Source: Streptomyces vilmorinianum (GTDB lineage: Bacteria; Actinomycetota; Actinomycetes; Streptomycetales; Streptomycetaceae). Taken from it: DNA of 64,000 nt. The position numbers were made by a program, and so were the translations under genes. The first letter of the stretch is position 1. The number at the start of each line of letters is the position of its first letter. Shown here piece by piece: positions 42,770-50,999 of the stretch. Below the pieces are notes generated by a model, which did not search any database, was not told the DNA's origin, and saw only the letters and a list, made by a program, of their open reading frames with translations. Location of the stretch: NCBI RefSeq assembly GCF_005517195.1, contig NZ_CP040244.1:6218001-6282000 (forward strand). Direction: 5' to 3'.

Positions 42770-43029
42770 GCCCGGCGAGCACGAGCGCGGGAACGGGCGC
42801 GGGAACGGGCGCGGGAACGGGCGCGGGCGCGGTGGGCCTGCTGCGGTACGCGTGGAGCCGGGTCCGCTGGTACGTGCGCGAGCTGTCCGGCGAGGCGGTG
42901 TACGACAAGTACGTCGCCCACGCCAGAAGCTGCGACCCGGCCGCCGAGGTCATGACCCGGCGGGAGTTCGAGCGCAGCCGCACCGACGCGCGGGAGGCGG
43001 ATCCGCGCGACGGGTTCCGCTGCTGCTGA
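42766..43029 (+). CDS. YbdD/YjiX (DUF466) family protein
   Basis: 87 aa. Coupled to cstA by ATGA. The N-terminus is a GTGA tandem repeat (GTGAGTGAGTGAGA), encoded by repeated gggaacgggcgc units, followed by the family core: RVRWYVRELSGEAVYDKYVA then SCDPAAEVMTRREFERSR. YbdD-like proteins are small partners of CstA transporters in many bacteria. The repeat may vary in length between strains. Confidence 0.9.
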   Translation: MSPASTSAGTGAGTGAGTGAGAVGLLRYAWSRVRWYVRELSGEAVYDKYVAHARSCDPAAEVMTRREFERSRTDAREADPRDGFRCC

Positions 43030-43057
43030 TCCGTCTCCGGTTCGGCAGCGGCAGATC

Positions 43058-43102
43058 GACGGGCCGTCGCGTTCCTCCTCGTGGGGAGCGCGACGGCCCG
43101 TC
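43058..43102. terminator. Terminator after the cstA-ybdD operon
   Basis: GACGGGCCGTCGCG (43058-43071) pairs with CGCGACGGCCCGTC (43089-43102): 14-bp stem with a 17-nt loop. Confidence 0.78.
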
Positions 43103-43130
43103 GCGTTCGCGCCGGCGGCAGACTGCCGGG

Positions 43131-43634
43131 ATGGACATCATCATCAGGGCCGTACGGCCCGAGGAGTACGACGCTCTGGGCGAACTCACGGCGCGGGCCT
43201 ATCTCGACGACGGGCACCTGGACTTCGGCGAGGACGACACGTACCTGCACGTGCTGCGCGACGTGGCCCGGCGGGCCGGTGAGGCCGAGGTGCTCGTGGC
43301 CGTGGACGCGGCGGGCACGGTCCTGGGCGGGGTGACCTTCACGCCGGGCGGCCGGCCGTGGGCCGACATCGCCGCCGACGACGAGGCGGAGTTCCGGATG
43401 CTGGCGGTCGCGAAGGACGCGCGCGGCCGGGGTGTCGGCGAGGCGCTCGTACGGGCCTGTGTGGAGCGGGCACGGGCCCTGGAGGGCTGTGTACGGATCC
43501 GGCTCTCCACCCAGCCCGGCATGGCCTCAGCGCACCGGATCTACGAGCGGATGGGCTTCGTCCGCACCCCCGAAAGGGACTGGAAGCCGATTCCGGACAT
43601 GGACCCCCTGCTCACCTACGGCCTGGAGCTCTGA
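43131..43634 (+). CDS. GNAT-family N-acetyltransferase
   Basis: 167 aa. GNAT core: IIIRAVRPEEYDALGELTAR, the strand EVLVAVDAAGTVLGGVTF, acetyl-CoA motif EFRMLAVAKDARGRGVGEAL, and SAHRIYERMGFVRTPER at the end. Substrate unknown. It is followed by a strong hairpin and then the B12 riboswitch. Confidence 0.88.
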   Translation: MDIIIRAVRPEEYDALGELTARAYLDDGHLDFGEDDTYLHVLRDVARRAGEAEVLVAVDAAGTVLGGVTFTPGGRPWADIAADDEAEFRMLAVAKDARGRGVGEALVRACVERARALEGCVRIRLSTQPGMASAHRIYERMGFVRTPERDWKPIPDMDPLLTYGLEL

Positions 43635-43648
43635 GCGCCAACGACACA

Positions 43649-43686
43649 ACATGTGGGGGGTGCTTCGAGGGGCGCCCCCCACATGT
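43649..43686. terminator. Terminator before the nrd riboswitch
   Basis: ACATGTGGGGGG (43649-43660) pairs exactly with CCCCCCACATGT (43675-43686); 12-bp stem. Confidence 0.82.
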
Positions 43687-43698
43687 ATGCTCATGCTC

Positions 43699-43800
43699 GC
43701 TGTCCTCGCAGGGGAATCCGGTGGAAATCCGGAACTGTCCCGCAACGGTGTGGTTTCGGCGTACTTGCACGCCTGCCGAGTCCGAAGACCTGTGGACAGC
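43699..43800 (+). promoter_or_regulatory. Cobalamin (B12) riboswitch of nrdAB
   Basis: The outer stem GCTGTCC (43699-43705) pairs with GGACAGC (43794-43800). Inside lie GGGGAATCCGGTGGAAATCC and GGAACTGTCCCGCAACGGTG, the conserved core, and the B12 box region GCCGAGTCCGAAGACCTG (43775-43792). The stretch 43801-43937 is the expression platform. In S. coelicolor adenosylcobalamin turns off class Ia nrd through this element, leaving class II enzyme to act. Confidence 0.92.
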
Positions 43801-43937
43801 GCGCCCGGTCCGTCCGTTCCGGGTGCCACAGACGTCCGGGCCTCGCGGAATGGGCCGTGGCGCGGCGCATCCCTGCGTACGGGTGCCCGCCGCCCGCCTC
43901 CCCGCCGGCCCCGAGCCGAGCGAGGGAGAGCCCCCAC

Positions 43938-46313
43938 GTGACCATCGCGCCCGCCGATCCGGCCGCAGCGATCGAGAGCGACGGTAACGAGAGCGACGGA
44001 CCCGGGACCGTGCTTCTGCGGACCCTGACCGATCTCACCGCCGACCTCCCCGACACCGACCCCGGCAAGGTCGCCGCCGCCGCGCTGCGCGGCCGCAACG
44101 CCGGTTCGGACGAGGCGGAGCTGCGCGAGCTGGCCACCGAGGCGGCCGCGGGTCTCATCGCCGAGGACCCGGCGTACTCCCGGCTCGCCGCCCGGCTCCT
44201 GACGATCACCATCGCGGACGAGGCGGCCGGCCAGGGCTCGGTCACCTTCTCCGCCTCGGTCGCCGTGGGGCACCGCGAGGGCCTGATCGCCGACCGTACG
44301 GCCGAGTTCGTGACGCTGCACGCCGCCCGGCTCGACGCGCTGATCGACGCGAAGGCAGACGACCGCTTCGGCTACTTCGGTCTGCGCACCCTCTACTCGC
44401 GCTACCTGCTGCGTCACCCGATCACCCGCAAGGTGATCGAGACCCCGCAGCACTTCATGCTGCGCGTCGCCGCCGGCCTCGCCGAGGACGACTCGACCCG
44501 CGCGCTGGACGAGGTCGCGGCGCTGTACGGGCTGATGAGCCGGCTCGACTACCTGCCCTCCTCCCCCACGCTCTTCAACTCCGGCACCCGCCACCCGCAG
44601 ATGTCCTCCTGCTACCTGCTGGACTCGCCGCAGGACGAGCTGGACTCCATCTACGACCGCTACCACCAGGTCGCGCGCCTGTCGAAGCACGCCGGCGGCA
44701 TCGGCCTGTCGTACTCCCGTATCCGCTCCCGCGGTTCGCTGATCCGTGGCACCAACGGGCACTCCAACGGCATCGTGCCGTTCCTGAAGACGCTGGACGC
44801 CTCCGTCGCGGCCGTGAACCAGGGCGGGCGGCGCAAGGGCGCGGCCGCGGTCTACCTGGAGACCTGGCACGCGGACATCGAGGAGTTCCTGGAGCTGCGC
44901 GACAACACCGGTGAGGACGCCCGGCGTACGCACAACCTGAACCTGGCGCACTGGATCCCGGACGAGTTCATGCGCCGCGTGAACGCGGACGCCGAGTGGT
45001 CGCTGTTCTCCCCGGCGGACGTGCCCGAGCTCGTCGACCTGTGGGGCGAGGAGTTCGACGCCGCGTACCGCAAGGCGGAGGCGGCGGGCCTGGCCCGCAA
45101 GACCATGCCGGCCCGTGACCTGTACGGCCGGATGATGCGGACCCTGGCCCAGACCGGCAACGGCTGGATGACCTTCAAGGACGCCTCGAACCGTACGGCC
45201 AACCAGACCGCCGAGCCAGGCCACACGGTCCACTCCTCCAACCTCTGCACGGAGATCCTGGAGGTCACGGACGACGGCGAGACCGCGGTCTGCAACCTGG
45301 GCTCGGTCAACCTCGGCGCGTTCGTGGCCGGTGGCGACATCGACTGGGAGCGGCTCGACGCGACCGTCCGTACGGCCGTCACGTTCCTCGACCGGGTCGT
45401 GGACATCAACTTCTACCCGACCGAGCAGGCGGGCCGCTCCAACTCCCGCTGGCGCCCGGTGGGCCTGGGCGCGATGGGCCTCCAGGACGTCTTCTTCCAG
45501 CTGAAGCTGCCCTTCGACTCCCCCGAGGCGCGCGCGCTGTCGACCCGTATCGCCGAGCGGATCATGCTCGCCGCGTACGAGGCGTCCGCCGACCTCGCCG
45601 AGCGCAACGGCCCACTGCCGGCCTGGGACAAGACCCGCGCGGCCCGCGGTGTCCTGCACCCCGACCACTACGACGTGGAGCTGAACTGGCCGGAGCGCTG
45701 GACGGCGCTGCGCGAGCGGATCGCGGCCGTCGGCATGCGCAACAGCCTGCTCCTGGCCATCGCGCCGACGGCGACCATCGCCTCGATCGCGGGCGTGTAC
45801 GAGTGCATCGAGCCGCAGGTCTCCAACCTCTTCAAGCGCGAGACGCTCTCCGGCGAGTTCCTCCAGGTCAACTCGTACCTCGTCGACGAGCTGAAGCGGC
45901 TGGGCGTGTGGGACGCGCAGACCCGTGAGGCGCTGCGCGAGTCCAACGGCTCGGTGGCGGGCTTCACCTGGGTCCCGGCCGAGGTGCGCGAGCTGTACCG
46001 GACGGCGTGGGAGATCCCGCAGCGCGGCCTGATCGACATGGCGGCGGCGAGGACCCCGTTCCTGGACCAGAGCCAGTCCCTGAACCTCTTCCTGGAGACC
46101 CCCACCATCGGCAAGCTGTCGTCGATGTACGCGTACGCCTGGAAGCAGGGGCTGAAGACGACGTACTACCTGCGTTCGCGCCCGGCGACCCGGATCGCCC
46201 GCGCGGCCCAGGCGTCGACCGTGGCCGCCACCCCGATCCCCGTCCAGGCGACCCCTGAAGAGGCCGTCGCCTGCTCCCTTGAGAACCCCGAGTCCTGCGA
46301 GGCCTGCCAGTAA
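43938..46313 (+). CDS. nrdA: Class Ia ribonucleoside-diphosphate reductase, alpha subunit
   Basis: 791 aa from GTG with GAGGGAGAG. Reduces ribonucleotides for DNA synthesis. Active-site features: SPTLFNSGTRHPQMSSCYLL with the first redox Cys, the loop SNLCTEILEVTDDGETAVCN with Asn-x-Cys-x-Glu (thiyl radical Cys and Glu), and the C-terminal swinging pair CSLENPESCEAC. No complete ATP-cone is evident at the N-terminus beyond the ~100 aa lead. Controlled by the riboswitch upstream. The TAA overlaps the nrdB ATG (TAATG). Confidence 0.93.
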   Translation: MTIAPADPAAAIESDGNESDGPGTVLLRTLTDLTADLPDTDPGKVAAAALRGRNAGSDEAELRELATEAAAGLIAEDPAYSRLAARLLTITIADEAAGQGSVTFSASVAVGHREGLIADRTAEFVTLHAARLDALIDAKADDRFGYFGLRTLYSRYLLRHPITRKVIETPQHFMLRVAAGLAEDDSTRALDEVAALYGLMSRLDYLPSSPTLFNSGTRHPQMSSCYLLDSPQDELDSIYDRYHQVARLSKHAGGIGLSYSRIRSRGSLIRGTNGHSNGIVPFLKTLDASVAAVNQGGRRKGAAAVYLETWHADIEEFLELRDNTGEDARRTHNLNLAHWIPDEFMRRVNADAEWSLFSPADVPELVDLWGEEFDAAYRKAEAAGLARKTMPARDLYGRMMRTLAQTGNGWMTFKDASNRTANQTAEPGHTVHSSNLCTEILEVTDDGETAVCNLGSVNLGAFVAGGDIDWERLDATVRTAVTFLDRVVDINFYPTEQAGRSNSRWRPVGLGAMGLQDVFFQLKLPFDSPEARALSTRIAERIMLAAYEASADLAERNGPLPAWDKTRAARGVLHPDHYDVELNWPERWTALRERIAAVGMRNSLLLAIAPTATIASIAGVYECIEPQVSNLFKRETLSGEFLQVNSYLVDELKRLGVWDAQTREALRESNGSVAGFTWVPAEVRELYRTAWEIPQRGLIDMAAARTPFLDQSQSLNLFLETPTIGKLSSMYAYAWKQGLKTTYYLRSRPATRIARAAQASTVAATPIPVQATPEEAVACSLENPESCEACQ

Positions 46314-47326
46314 TGAGCTCCACCGAGAAGAACCTGCTCGACCCGGGCTTCGAGCTGACTCTGCGTCCCATGCGCTACCCGGACTTCTACGAGCGCTACC
46401 GGGACGCGATCAAGAACACCTGGACGGTGGAGGAGGTCGACCTCCACTCCGACGTCGCCGACCTCGCGAAGCTGACGCCGGGCGAGCAGCACATGATCGG
46501 CCGCCTGGTCGCGTTCTTCGCGACCGGTGACTCGATCGTCGCGAACAACCTCGTGCTGACGCTCTACAAGCACATCAACTCCCCCGAGGCGCGCCTCTAC
46601 CTCTCGCGCCAGCTGTTCGAGGAGGCTGTGCACGTCCAGTTCTATCTGACGCTGCTCGACACCTACCTGCCCGACCCGGACGACCGCGCCGCCGCGTTCG
46701 CCGCCGTCGAGAACATCCCCTCCATCCGCGAGAAGGCGCAGTTCTGCTTCAAGTGGATGGACTCGGTCGAGAAGATCGACCGCCTGGAGACCCAGGCCGA
46801 CCGCCGCCGCTTCCTGCTGAACCTGATCTGCTTCGCCGCGTGCATCGAGGGCCTGTTCTTCTACGGCGCCTTCGCGTACGTGTACTGGTTCCGGTCCCGC
46901 GGTCTGCTGCACGGCCTGGCGACCGGCACCAACTGGGTGTTCCGCGACGAGACGATGCACATGAACTTCGCCTTCGAGGTCGTGGACACCGTCCGCAAGG
47001 AGGAGCCCGAGCTGTTCGACGACGCGCTCCAGCAGCAGGTCACCGACATGCTGAGGGAGGCCGTGGAGGCGGAGCTGCAGTTCGGCCGCGACCTGTGCGG
47101 CGACGGCCTGCCGGGCATGAACACCGAGTCGATGCGCGAGTACCTCCAGTGCGTCGCCGACCAGCGCCTCCAGCGCCTGGGCTTCGCCCCGGTGTACGGC
47201 TCCGAGAACCCGTTCGCGTTCATGGAGCTCCAGGGCGTCCAGGAGCTGACGAACTTCTTCGAGCGCCGCCCGTCCGCGTACCAGGTGGCGGTCGAGGGCT
47301 CGGTGGACCTCGACGAGGACTTCTGA
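46313..47326 (+). CDS. nrdB: Class Ia ribonucleoside-diphosphate reductase, beta subunit
   Basis: 337 aa. Di-iron/tyrosyl-radical subunit. Ligand helices: FFATGDSIVANNLVLTLYKH, RQLFEEAVHVQFYLTLLDTY (EExxH), EGLFFYGAFAYVYWF and DETMHMNFAFEVVDTV (ExxxH). The C-terminal tail DLDEDF docks into NrdA. Starts on the nrdA stop. The regulator nrdS, which follows nrdAB in S. coelicolor (from memory), is absent here; a MarR gene on the other strand lies downstream instead. Confidence 0.95.
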   Translation: MSSTEKNLLDPGFELTLRPMRYPDFYERYRDAIKNTWTVEEVDLHSDVADLAKLTPGEQHMIGRLVAFFATGDSIVANNLVLTLYKHINSPEARLYLSRQLFEEAVHVQFYLTLLDTYLPDPDDRAAAFAAVENIPSIREKAQFCFKWMDSVEKIDRLETQADRRRFLLNLICFAACIEGLFFYGAFAYVYWFRSRGLLHGLATGTNWVFRDETMHMNFAFEVVDTVRKEEPELFDDALQQQVTDMLREAVEAELQFGRDLCGDGLPGMNTESMREYLQCVADQRLQRLGFAPVYGSENPFAFMELQGVQELTNFFERRPSAYQVAVEGSVDLDEDF

Positions 47327-47338
47327 CGCTTCACCTCT

Positions 47339-47372
47339 GAGGGCTGCCCGCACGTCGTGCCGGGCAGCCCTC
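47339..47372. terminator. nrdAB terminator
   Basis: GAGGGCTGCCCG (47339-47350) pairs with CGGGCAGCCCTC (47361-47372), with a 10-nt loop that itself pairs (CAC/GTG). Confidence 0.87.
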
Positions 47373-47387
47373 GGCTGTGCGTGACCC

Positions 47388-47843
47388 TCAGCCCTGGGAC
47401 ACGTCTCCGCCCGCGTTGCCCATCATGCGCTGCAGTACCTTCAGGGTGATCAGGTATTCCTCGTCGGGGATGCCCGCGTGCACGCGCTCCCGGTTGGCCC
47501 GCTGGGTCTCGGCCGCGCGCTGGTGCAGCGCCCGGCCTTCTTCGGTGATCCGCAGTCGGCCGGCCGCGTCGGCGACGAGCAGCTTCCGCTCGACCAGAAG
47601 GTCGATGTCGGGGGCCAGGCCGGCGCCGACGTCCAGGTTGGCCTGCTGGGCGGTGATCACCTCGTCCCGGGTGGCACCGGTCTCGCTGTGCAGCACCTGG
47701 TGCAGCACCCACCACTGGGGCTGTGTGATCCCGATCGCCGCGAGCCGCCCCCTGACGTACGCGGTCAGCGTCTTGTTCGCGGCCCATGTCCAGTACCCGA
47801 TCGGCTGGTTCACCAGCTCCGCGTCGTCGTGCGAGTACGTCAT
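47388..47843 (-). CDS. MarR-family transcriptional regulator
   Basis: 151 aa from ATG 47843 with GAGGAGC; frames open to 47936 upstream have no start signal. Winged-helix core: TQPQWWVLHQVLHSETGATR, then VGAGLAPDIDLLVERKLLVA and AAGRLRITEEGRALHQRAAE. N-terminal helix NQPIGYWTWAANKTLTAYVR. Divergent from the LysR gene with a 101-bp gap. Effector unknown. Confidence 0.85.
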   Translation of the reverse strand: MTYSHDDAELVNQPIGYWTWAANKTLTAYVRGRLAAIGITQPQWWVLHQVLHSETGATRDEVITAQQANLDVGAGLAPDIDLLVERKLLVADAAGRLRITEEGRALHQRAAETQRANRERVHAGIPDEEYLITLKVLQRMMGNAGGDVSQG

Positions 47844-47944
47844 CGTGTCTGCTCCTCTCACCGCGCTCTCCATGATCACCAGCGTCTCGTCCCCTCTCCC
47901 AGAAGTCCAAGAGACAGCTGTTCTCGCAACTAGCATCTCTGCTT

Positions 47945-48853
47945 ATGGAACTCCGTCAGCTGCGGTACTTCGTCGCCGTCGTCGAGGAAGCCAATTTCAC
48001 CCGCGCCGCCACCGCCCTGCATGTGGCGCAGCCGGGGGTGAGTGCGCAGATCCGGCAGCTGGAGCGGGAGTTCGGGCAGCCCCTGCTGGACCGCTCCGGC
48101 CGCACGGTGACCACGACCGAGGTGGGCGAGGCGGTCCTTCCCTACGCGCGGGCGGCACTTGCGGCGGTCGAGGGGATGCGGCAGACGGTGGACGAGTTCA
48201 CGGGACTGGTCCGGGGACATGTCACCCTCGGCCTCGTCTCGGGCGCCGCCACCGAGGAGTACGACATGGCGACCCTGCTCGCCGACTTCCACGACGAGCA
48301 CCCGCAGGTCGAGATCTCCCTCATCGAGGACACGTCGGAACGCATGCTCACCGCCCTGCGCCGGGGCGAACTCGACCTCGCCGTCGTCGGCCTCGCCGAC
48401 GACGACTCCCCGCCGAACATCAACCTTGAGATCTTGATCGACACTCCCCTGGTCGCCGCCATGGCACCGGACGACCCCCTGCTCCTCCCCGGCCGGACCG
48501 CGCTCCCCCTGACCGCGCTCGCCGATCGCCCGCTCATCAGCCTTCCGCGGGGCACCGATATACGCGATGTACTCGAACGCGCCTGCAGGCAGGCCGGTTT
48601 TCAGCCGCGCGTCGCCTTCGAGGCCGCCGCACCGACCCTGCTGGCACGTTTCGCCGCCCGCGGCCTCGGGGTCGCCATCCTCCGGGAGGACCCGCCCGAA
48701 GCCGCGGCCGCCCTCGGCCTGCGCACTCTCCCCCTGACCTCTCCCGCCCTGCGCGGGCGGATCGCCCTCGCCTGGCCGGCGGGCGGCCCCACCGGTCCGG
48801 CGGCCAAGGCCGTCCTCAGCCGCATGCGGAAGGGCATCCCCCAGGCCCGATAG
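47945..48853 (+). CDS. LysR-family transcriptional regulator
   Basis: 302 aa. N-terminal HTH_1: MELRQLRYFVAVVEEANFTR then AATALHVAQPGVSAQIRQLE and QPLLDRSGRTVTTTEVGEAV. The substrate domain follows with the paired alpha/beta lobes (VTLGLVSGAATEEYDMATLL, ELDLAVVGLADDDSPPN). No metabolic gene is adjacent beyond the divergent MarR gene, so the target is unclear. No obvious ribosome site before the ATG. Confidence 0.9.
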   Translation: MELRQLRYFVAVVEEANFTRAATALHVAQPGVSAQIRQLEREFGQPLLDRSGRTVTTTEVGEAVLPYARAALAAVEGMRQTVDEFTGLVRGHVTLGLVSGAATEEYDMATLLADFHDEHPQVEISLIEDTSERMLTALRRGELDLAVVGLADDDSPPNINLEILIDTPLVAAMAPDDPLLLPGRTALPLTALADRPLISLPRGTDIRDVLERACRQAGFQPRVAFEAAAPTLLARFAARGLGVAILREDPPEAAAALGLRTLPLTSPALRGRIALAWPAGGPTGPAAKAVLSRMRKGIPQAR

Positions 48854-48863
48854 GCTGCCCGCC

Positions 48864-49274
48864 ATGGGTTCTCACGCGCGTACGCGCCTCGTGGCGTGCG
48901 CCGCGGCCGTGCTCACCGTCGCCGTCGGCCTGGGGATCAGGTCCGTGGCGTCGGGCCTCGTCGCCAAGTACGCGGGGGACGCGCTCTACACGGTGCTGAT
49001 CCTGACCCTGGTGGTGCTGCTCGCACCCCGGGTGCGGCCCGTCACGGCGGCGGGGATCGCCCTCGGCTTCAGCTGCGCGGTGGAGCTGTTCCAACTGAGC
49101 GGCGTACCAGCGGAGCTGGCCGAGCACAGCACGCTCGCGCGGCTCGTGCTCGGTACGTCGTTCAACGCGCCGGACCTGTTCTGGTACGCGATCGGCGCGG
49201 CGGTCGGCTGGGCCGTCCACCGCGCCGTGGCAGGACGCGTCCGCGAGGATCAGTCGTTCGGGACGGTCTCGTAG
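48864..49274 (+). CDS. DUF2809 family membrane protein
   Basis: 136 aa. Four hydrophobic segments: [54 protein letters not shown] and [19 protein letters not shown]. The DUF2809 marks G(D/N)[11 protein letters not shown] and [11 protein letters not shown] are present. Function unknown. The gene begins 10 bp after the LysR stop and its end overlaps the convergent deformylase by 25 bp. Confidence 0.85.
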   Translation: MGSHARTRLVACAAAVLTVAVGLGIRSVASGLVAKYAGDALYTVLILTLVVLLAPRVRPVTAAGIALGFSCAVELFQLSGVPAELAEHSTLARLVLGTSFNAPDLFWYAIGAAVGWAVHRAVAGRVREDQSFGTVS

Positions 49275-49879
49275 CGCGGGGTTCCCTCGGCCATCTGGCG
49301 CAGGGCGTCCTTGCGGTCGCGCTTGGAGAGGCGGTCGATGTACAGGTAGCCGTACAGGTGGTCCGTCTCGTGCTGGAGGCAGCGGGCGAAGTAGCCGGTG
49401 CCGCGGACCTTGATCGGGTTGCCCTGGGCGTCCTGGCCGTGCACCTCGGCGTAGTCCGGGCGGGCCAGCGAGGCGTACGCGGTCGGCACCGACAGGCAGC
49501 CCTCGTTGGAGTCGTCCAGCAGGCGGCGGTCGGCCGGCAGGTCCTGGAGCACCGGGTTGACCACCACGCCGGTGTGCCGCACGCCCTCGTCGTCGGGGCA
49601 GTCGTAGACGAAGACCTTCAGGTCGACGCCGATCTGGTTCGCGGCCAGGCCCACGCCCTCGGCCGCCTTCTGGCTGGCGAACATGTCGTCGATCAGCGCC
49701 GCGAGCTTGTCGTCGAACTCGGTGACGTCCTTGCACTCCTTGTGGAGCACCGGGTTGCCGACGACCGTGATCGGGCGCACCGTGCCGCGCTCGCGGTACG
49801 CGAGCTCGCGCGCCTCGCAGTCCTCCGTGTCGACGACGAACCCGTCGTTGATCTGCTCGTCAGTCTCCTGCTGCGCCAT
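49250..49879 (-). CDS. def: Peptide deformylase
   Basis: 209 aa. Removes the formyl group from nascent N-termini. All three motifs are present: [17 protein letters not shown] (metal Cys) and QHETDHLYG (HExxH with the two metal His). The N-terminal ~40-aa extension (acidic, before [14 protein letters not shown]) is common in actinobacterial enzymes. Stop overlaps the convergent DUF2809 gene. Confidence 0.95.
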   Translation of the reverse strand: MAQQETDEQINDGFVVDTEDCEARELAYRERGTVRPITVVGNPVLHKECKDVTEFDDKLAALIDDMFASQKAAEGVGLAANQIGVDLKVFVYDCPDDEGVRHTGVVVNPVLQDLPADRRLLDDSNEGCLSVPTAYASLARPDYAEVHGQDAQGNPIKVRGTGYFARCLQHETDHLYGYLYIDRLSKRDRKDALRQMAEGTPRYETVPND

Positions 49880-49939
49880 TCCGCCGCACGCCTTCCTCAG
49901 AACCCCAGTCGATGGTCCCGTACAGCCTACGGGCTGTGG

Positions 49940-50920
49940 TCAGCAGACTTCTTCGAGATCCCGCCACTCACGGCTGTCGGGGCTGTCCGCCACCCAGCCG
50001 TCGAGTAGGCCCCGGACCAGGCCCACGGGCGCCGCGATACCGCACTCGCGCTCGGGCACCCAGAGCTCGCCGGGCGAGCGGTGGCCGAGGGGGCCGGGGT
50101 GGCCCGGTTCGCTGTGGTCGTGCGGGTCGAGGTGCTCGCCCTCGCCCTCGGCGCTGGGCATGGTCGACTCGGAGCAGGCACGGCACAGCAGCCGGACCGA
50201 CGAGGACCAGTCCTCGGCGGCGAAGCCGGCGTCGGCGGCGAGCTGCTCCAGTGCGTCCCGGTCGGCCTCGGTCGCGGCCTCCAGGAGGACCACCCAGGTG
50301 GGGACGGGCGACGGGGCCCACAGCTCGATCTCGTCGAAGACGGGGTAGGACGGGCCCGCGGTCGTCGTGCGCTCGCCGTTGGGCACGCCATCGTGCAGGA
50401 CGACCTCGCCCCAGCGCCGGCCGGAGGACGGCAGCGGGATGGAGAGCACCTCGATACGGGCCGGGTCGAGCCTGCGGCCCCACACGACCTCGGCCTCGCC
50501 CTCCGGCGAGAGCCGGACGGCCGCGCTGCCCAGCTCCATCCCGGCGGGCTCACCCGTCGCCGCGGAGGCCCCGGGCACCTTCAGCCCGTACGCCTGCCAG
50601 GCGCGGCGGGCCAGCGGCCAGTCCTGGAGCGCGGTGGCGGCGATGCCGACGTTCCACCAGTCGGGGGCGCCGGTCTCCTTGTCGAGCAGCGCGACGGCGC
50701 GCAGCCCGGCGGCCCGGGCCTGCTCCCAGTCGTGCCGGAACTTGTGCAGCAGAGCCAGGTTGAACCAGGACTCCGAGAGCCAGGGCTCCAGATCCGCCGC
50801 GCGCGTGAGCAGCGCGCCCGCGTCCTCGTACCGGCCGTCGCCGATCAGCGTGAACGCGCGGTCGGTGGCCTGCCGCCACGAGGCGGAGGGCCGATGCCGT
50901 ACCTTCCCGAAGATCCTCAC
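49940..50920 (-). CDS. Tetratricopeptide-repeat protein
   Basis: 326 aa. Three to four TPR-like hairpins in the first ~115 aa (ATDRAFTLIGDGRYEDAGAL, LSESWFNLALLHKFRHDWEQ, ALQDWPLARRAWQAYGL). The C-terminal ~200 aa are unassigned, with a His/Pro/Gly-rich linker (DPHDHSEPGHPGPLGHRS). Conserved in Streptomyces beside def; function unknown. The C-terminal ECGIAAPVGLVRGLLDGWV is a likely domain core. Confidence 0.78.
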   Translation of the reverse strand: MRIFGKVRHRPSASWRQATDRAFTLIGDGRYEDAGALLTRAADLEPWLSESWFNLALLHKFRHDWEQARAAGLRAVALLDKETGAPDWWNVGIAATALQDWPLARRAWQAYGLKVPGASAATGEPAGMELGSAAVRLSPEGEAEVVWGRRLDPARIEVLSIPLPSSGRRWGEVVLHDGVPNGERTTTAGPSYPVFDEIELWAPSPVPTWVVLLEAATEADRDALEQLAADAGFAAEDWSSSVRLLCRACSESTMPSAEGEGEHLDPHDHSEPGHPGPLGHRSPGELWVPERECGIAAPVGLVRGLLDGWVADSPDSREWRDLEEVC

Positions 50921-50999
50921 GATTCCCGCCTGCCGGTCGCTTCACCCTCTTGTTCGCATCCAACCATGCCCGGTTGGACGCGCGCTCATTACCCATGGG

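Noticed and set aside
47844-47936. Extended N-terminus of the MarR gene to 47936
   Set aside because: The ATG at 47843 has GAGGAGC upstream and begins the recognisable domain; the extension overlaps the LysR promoter.
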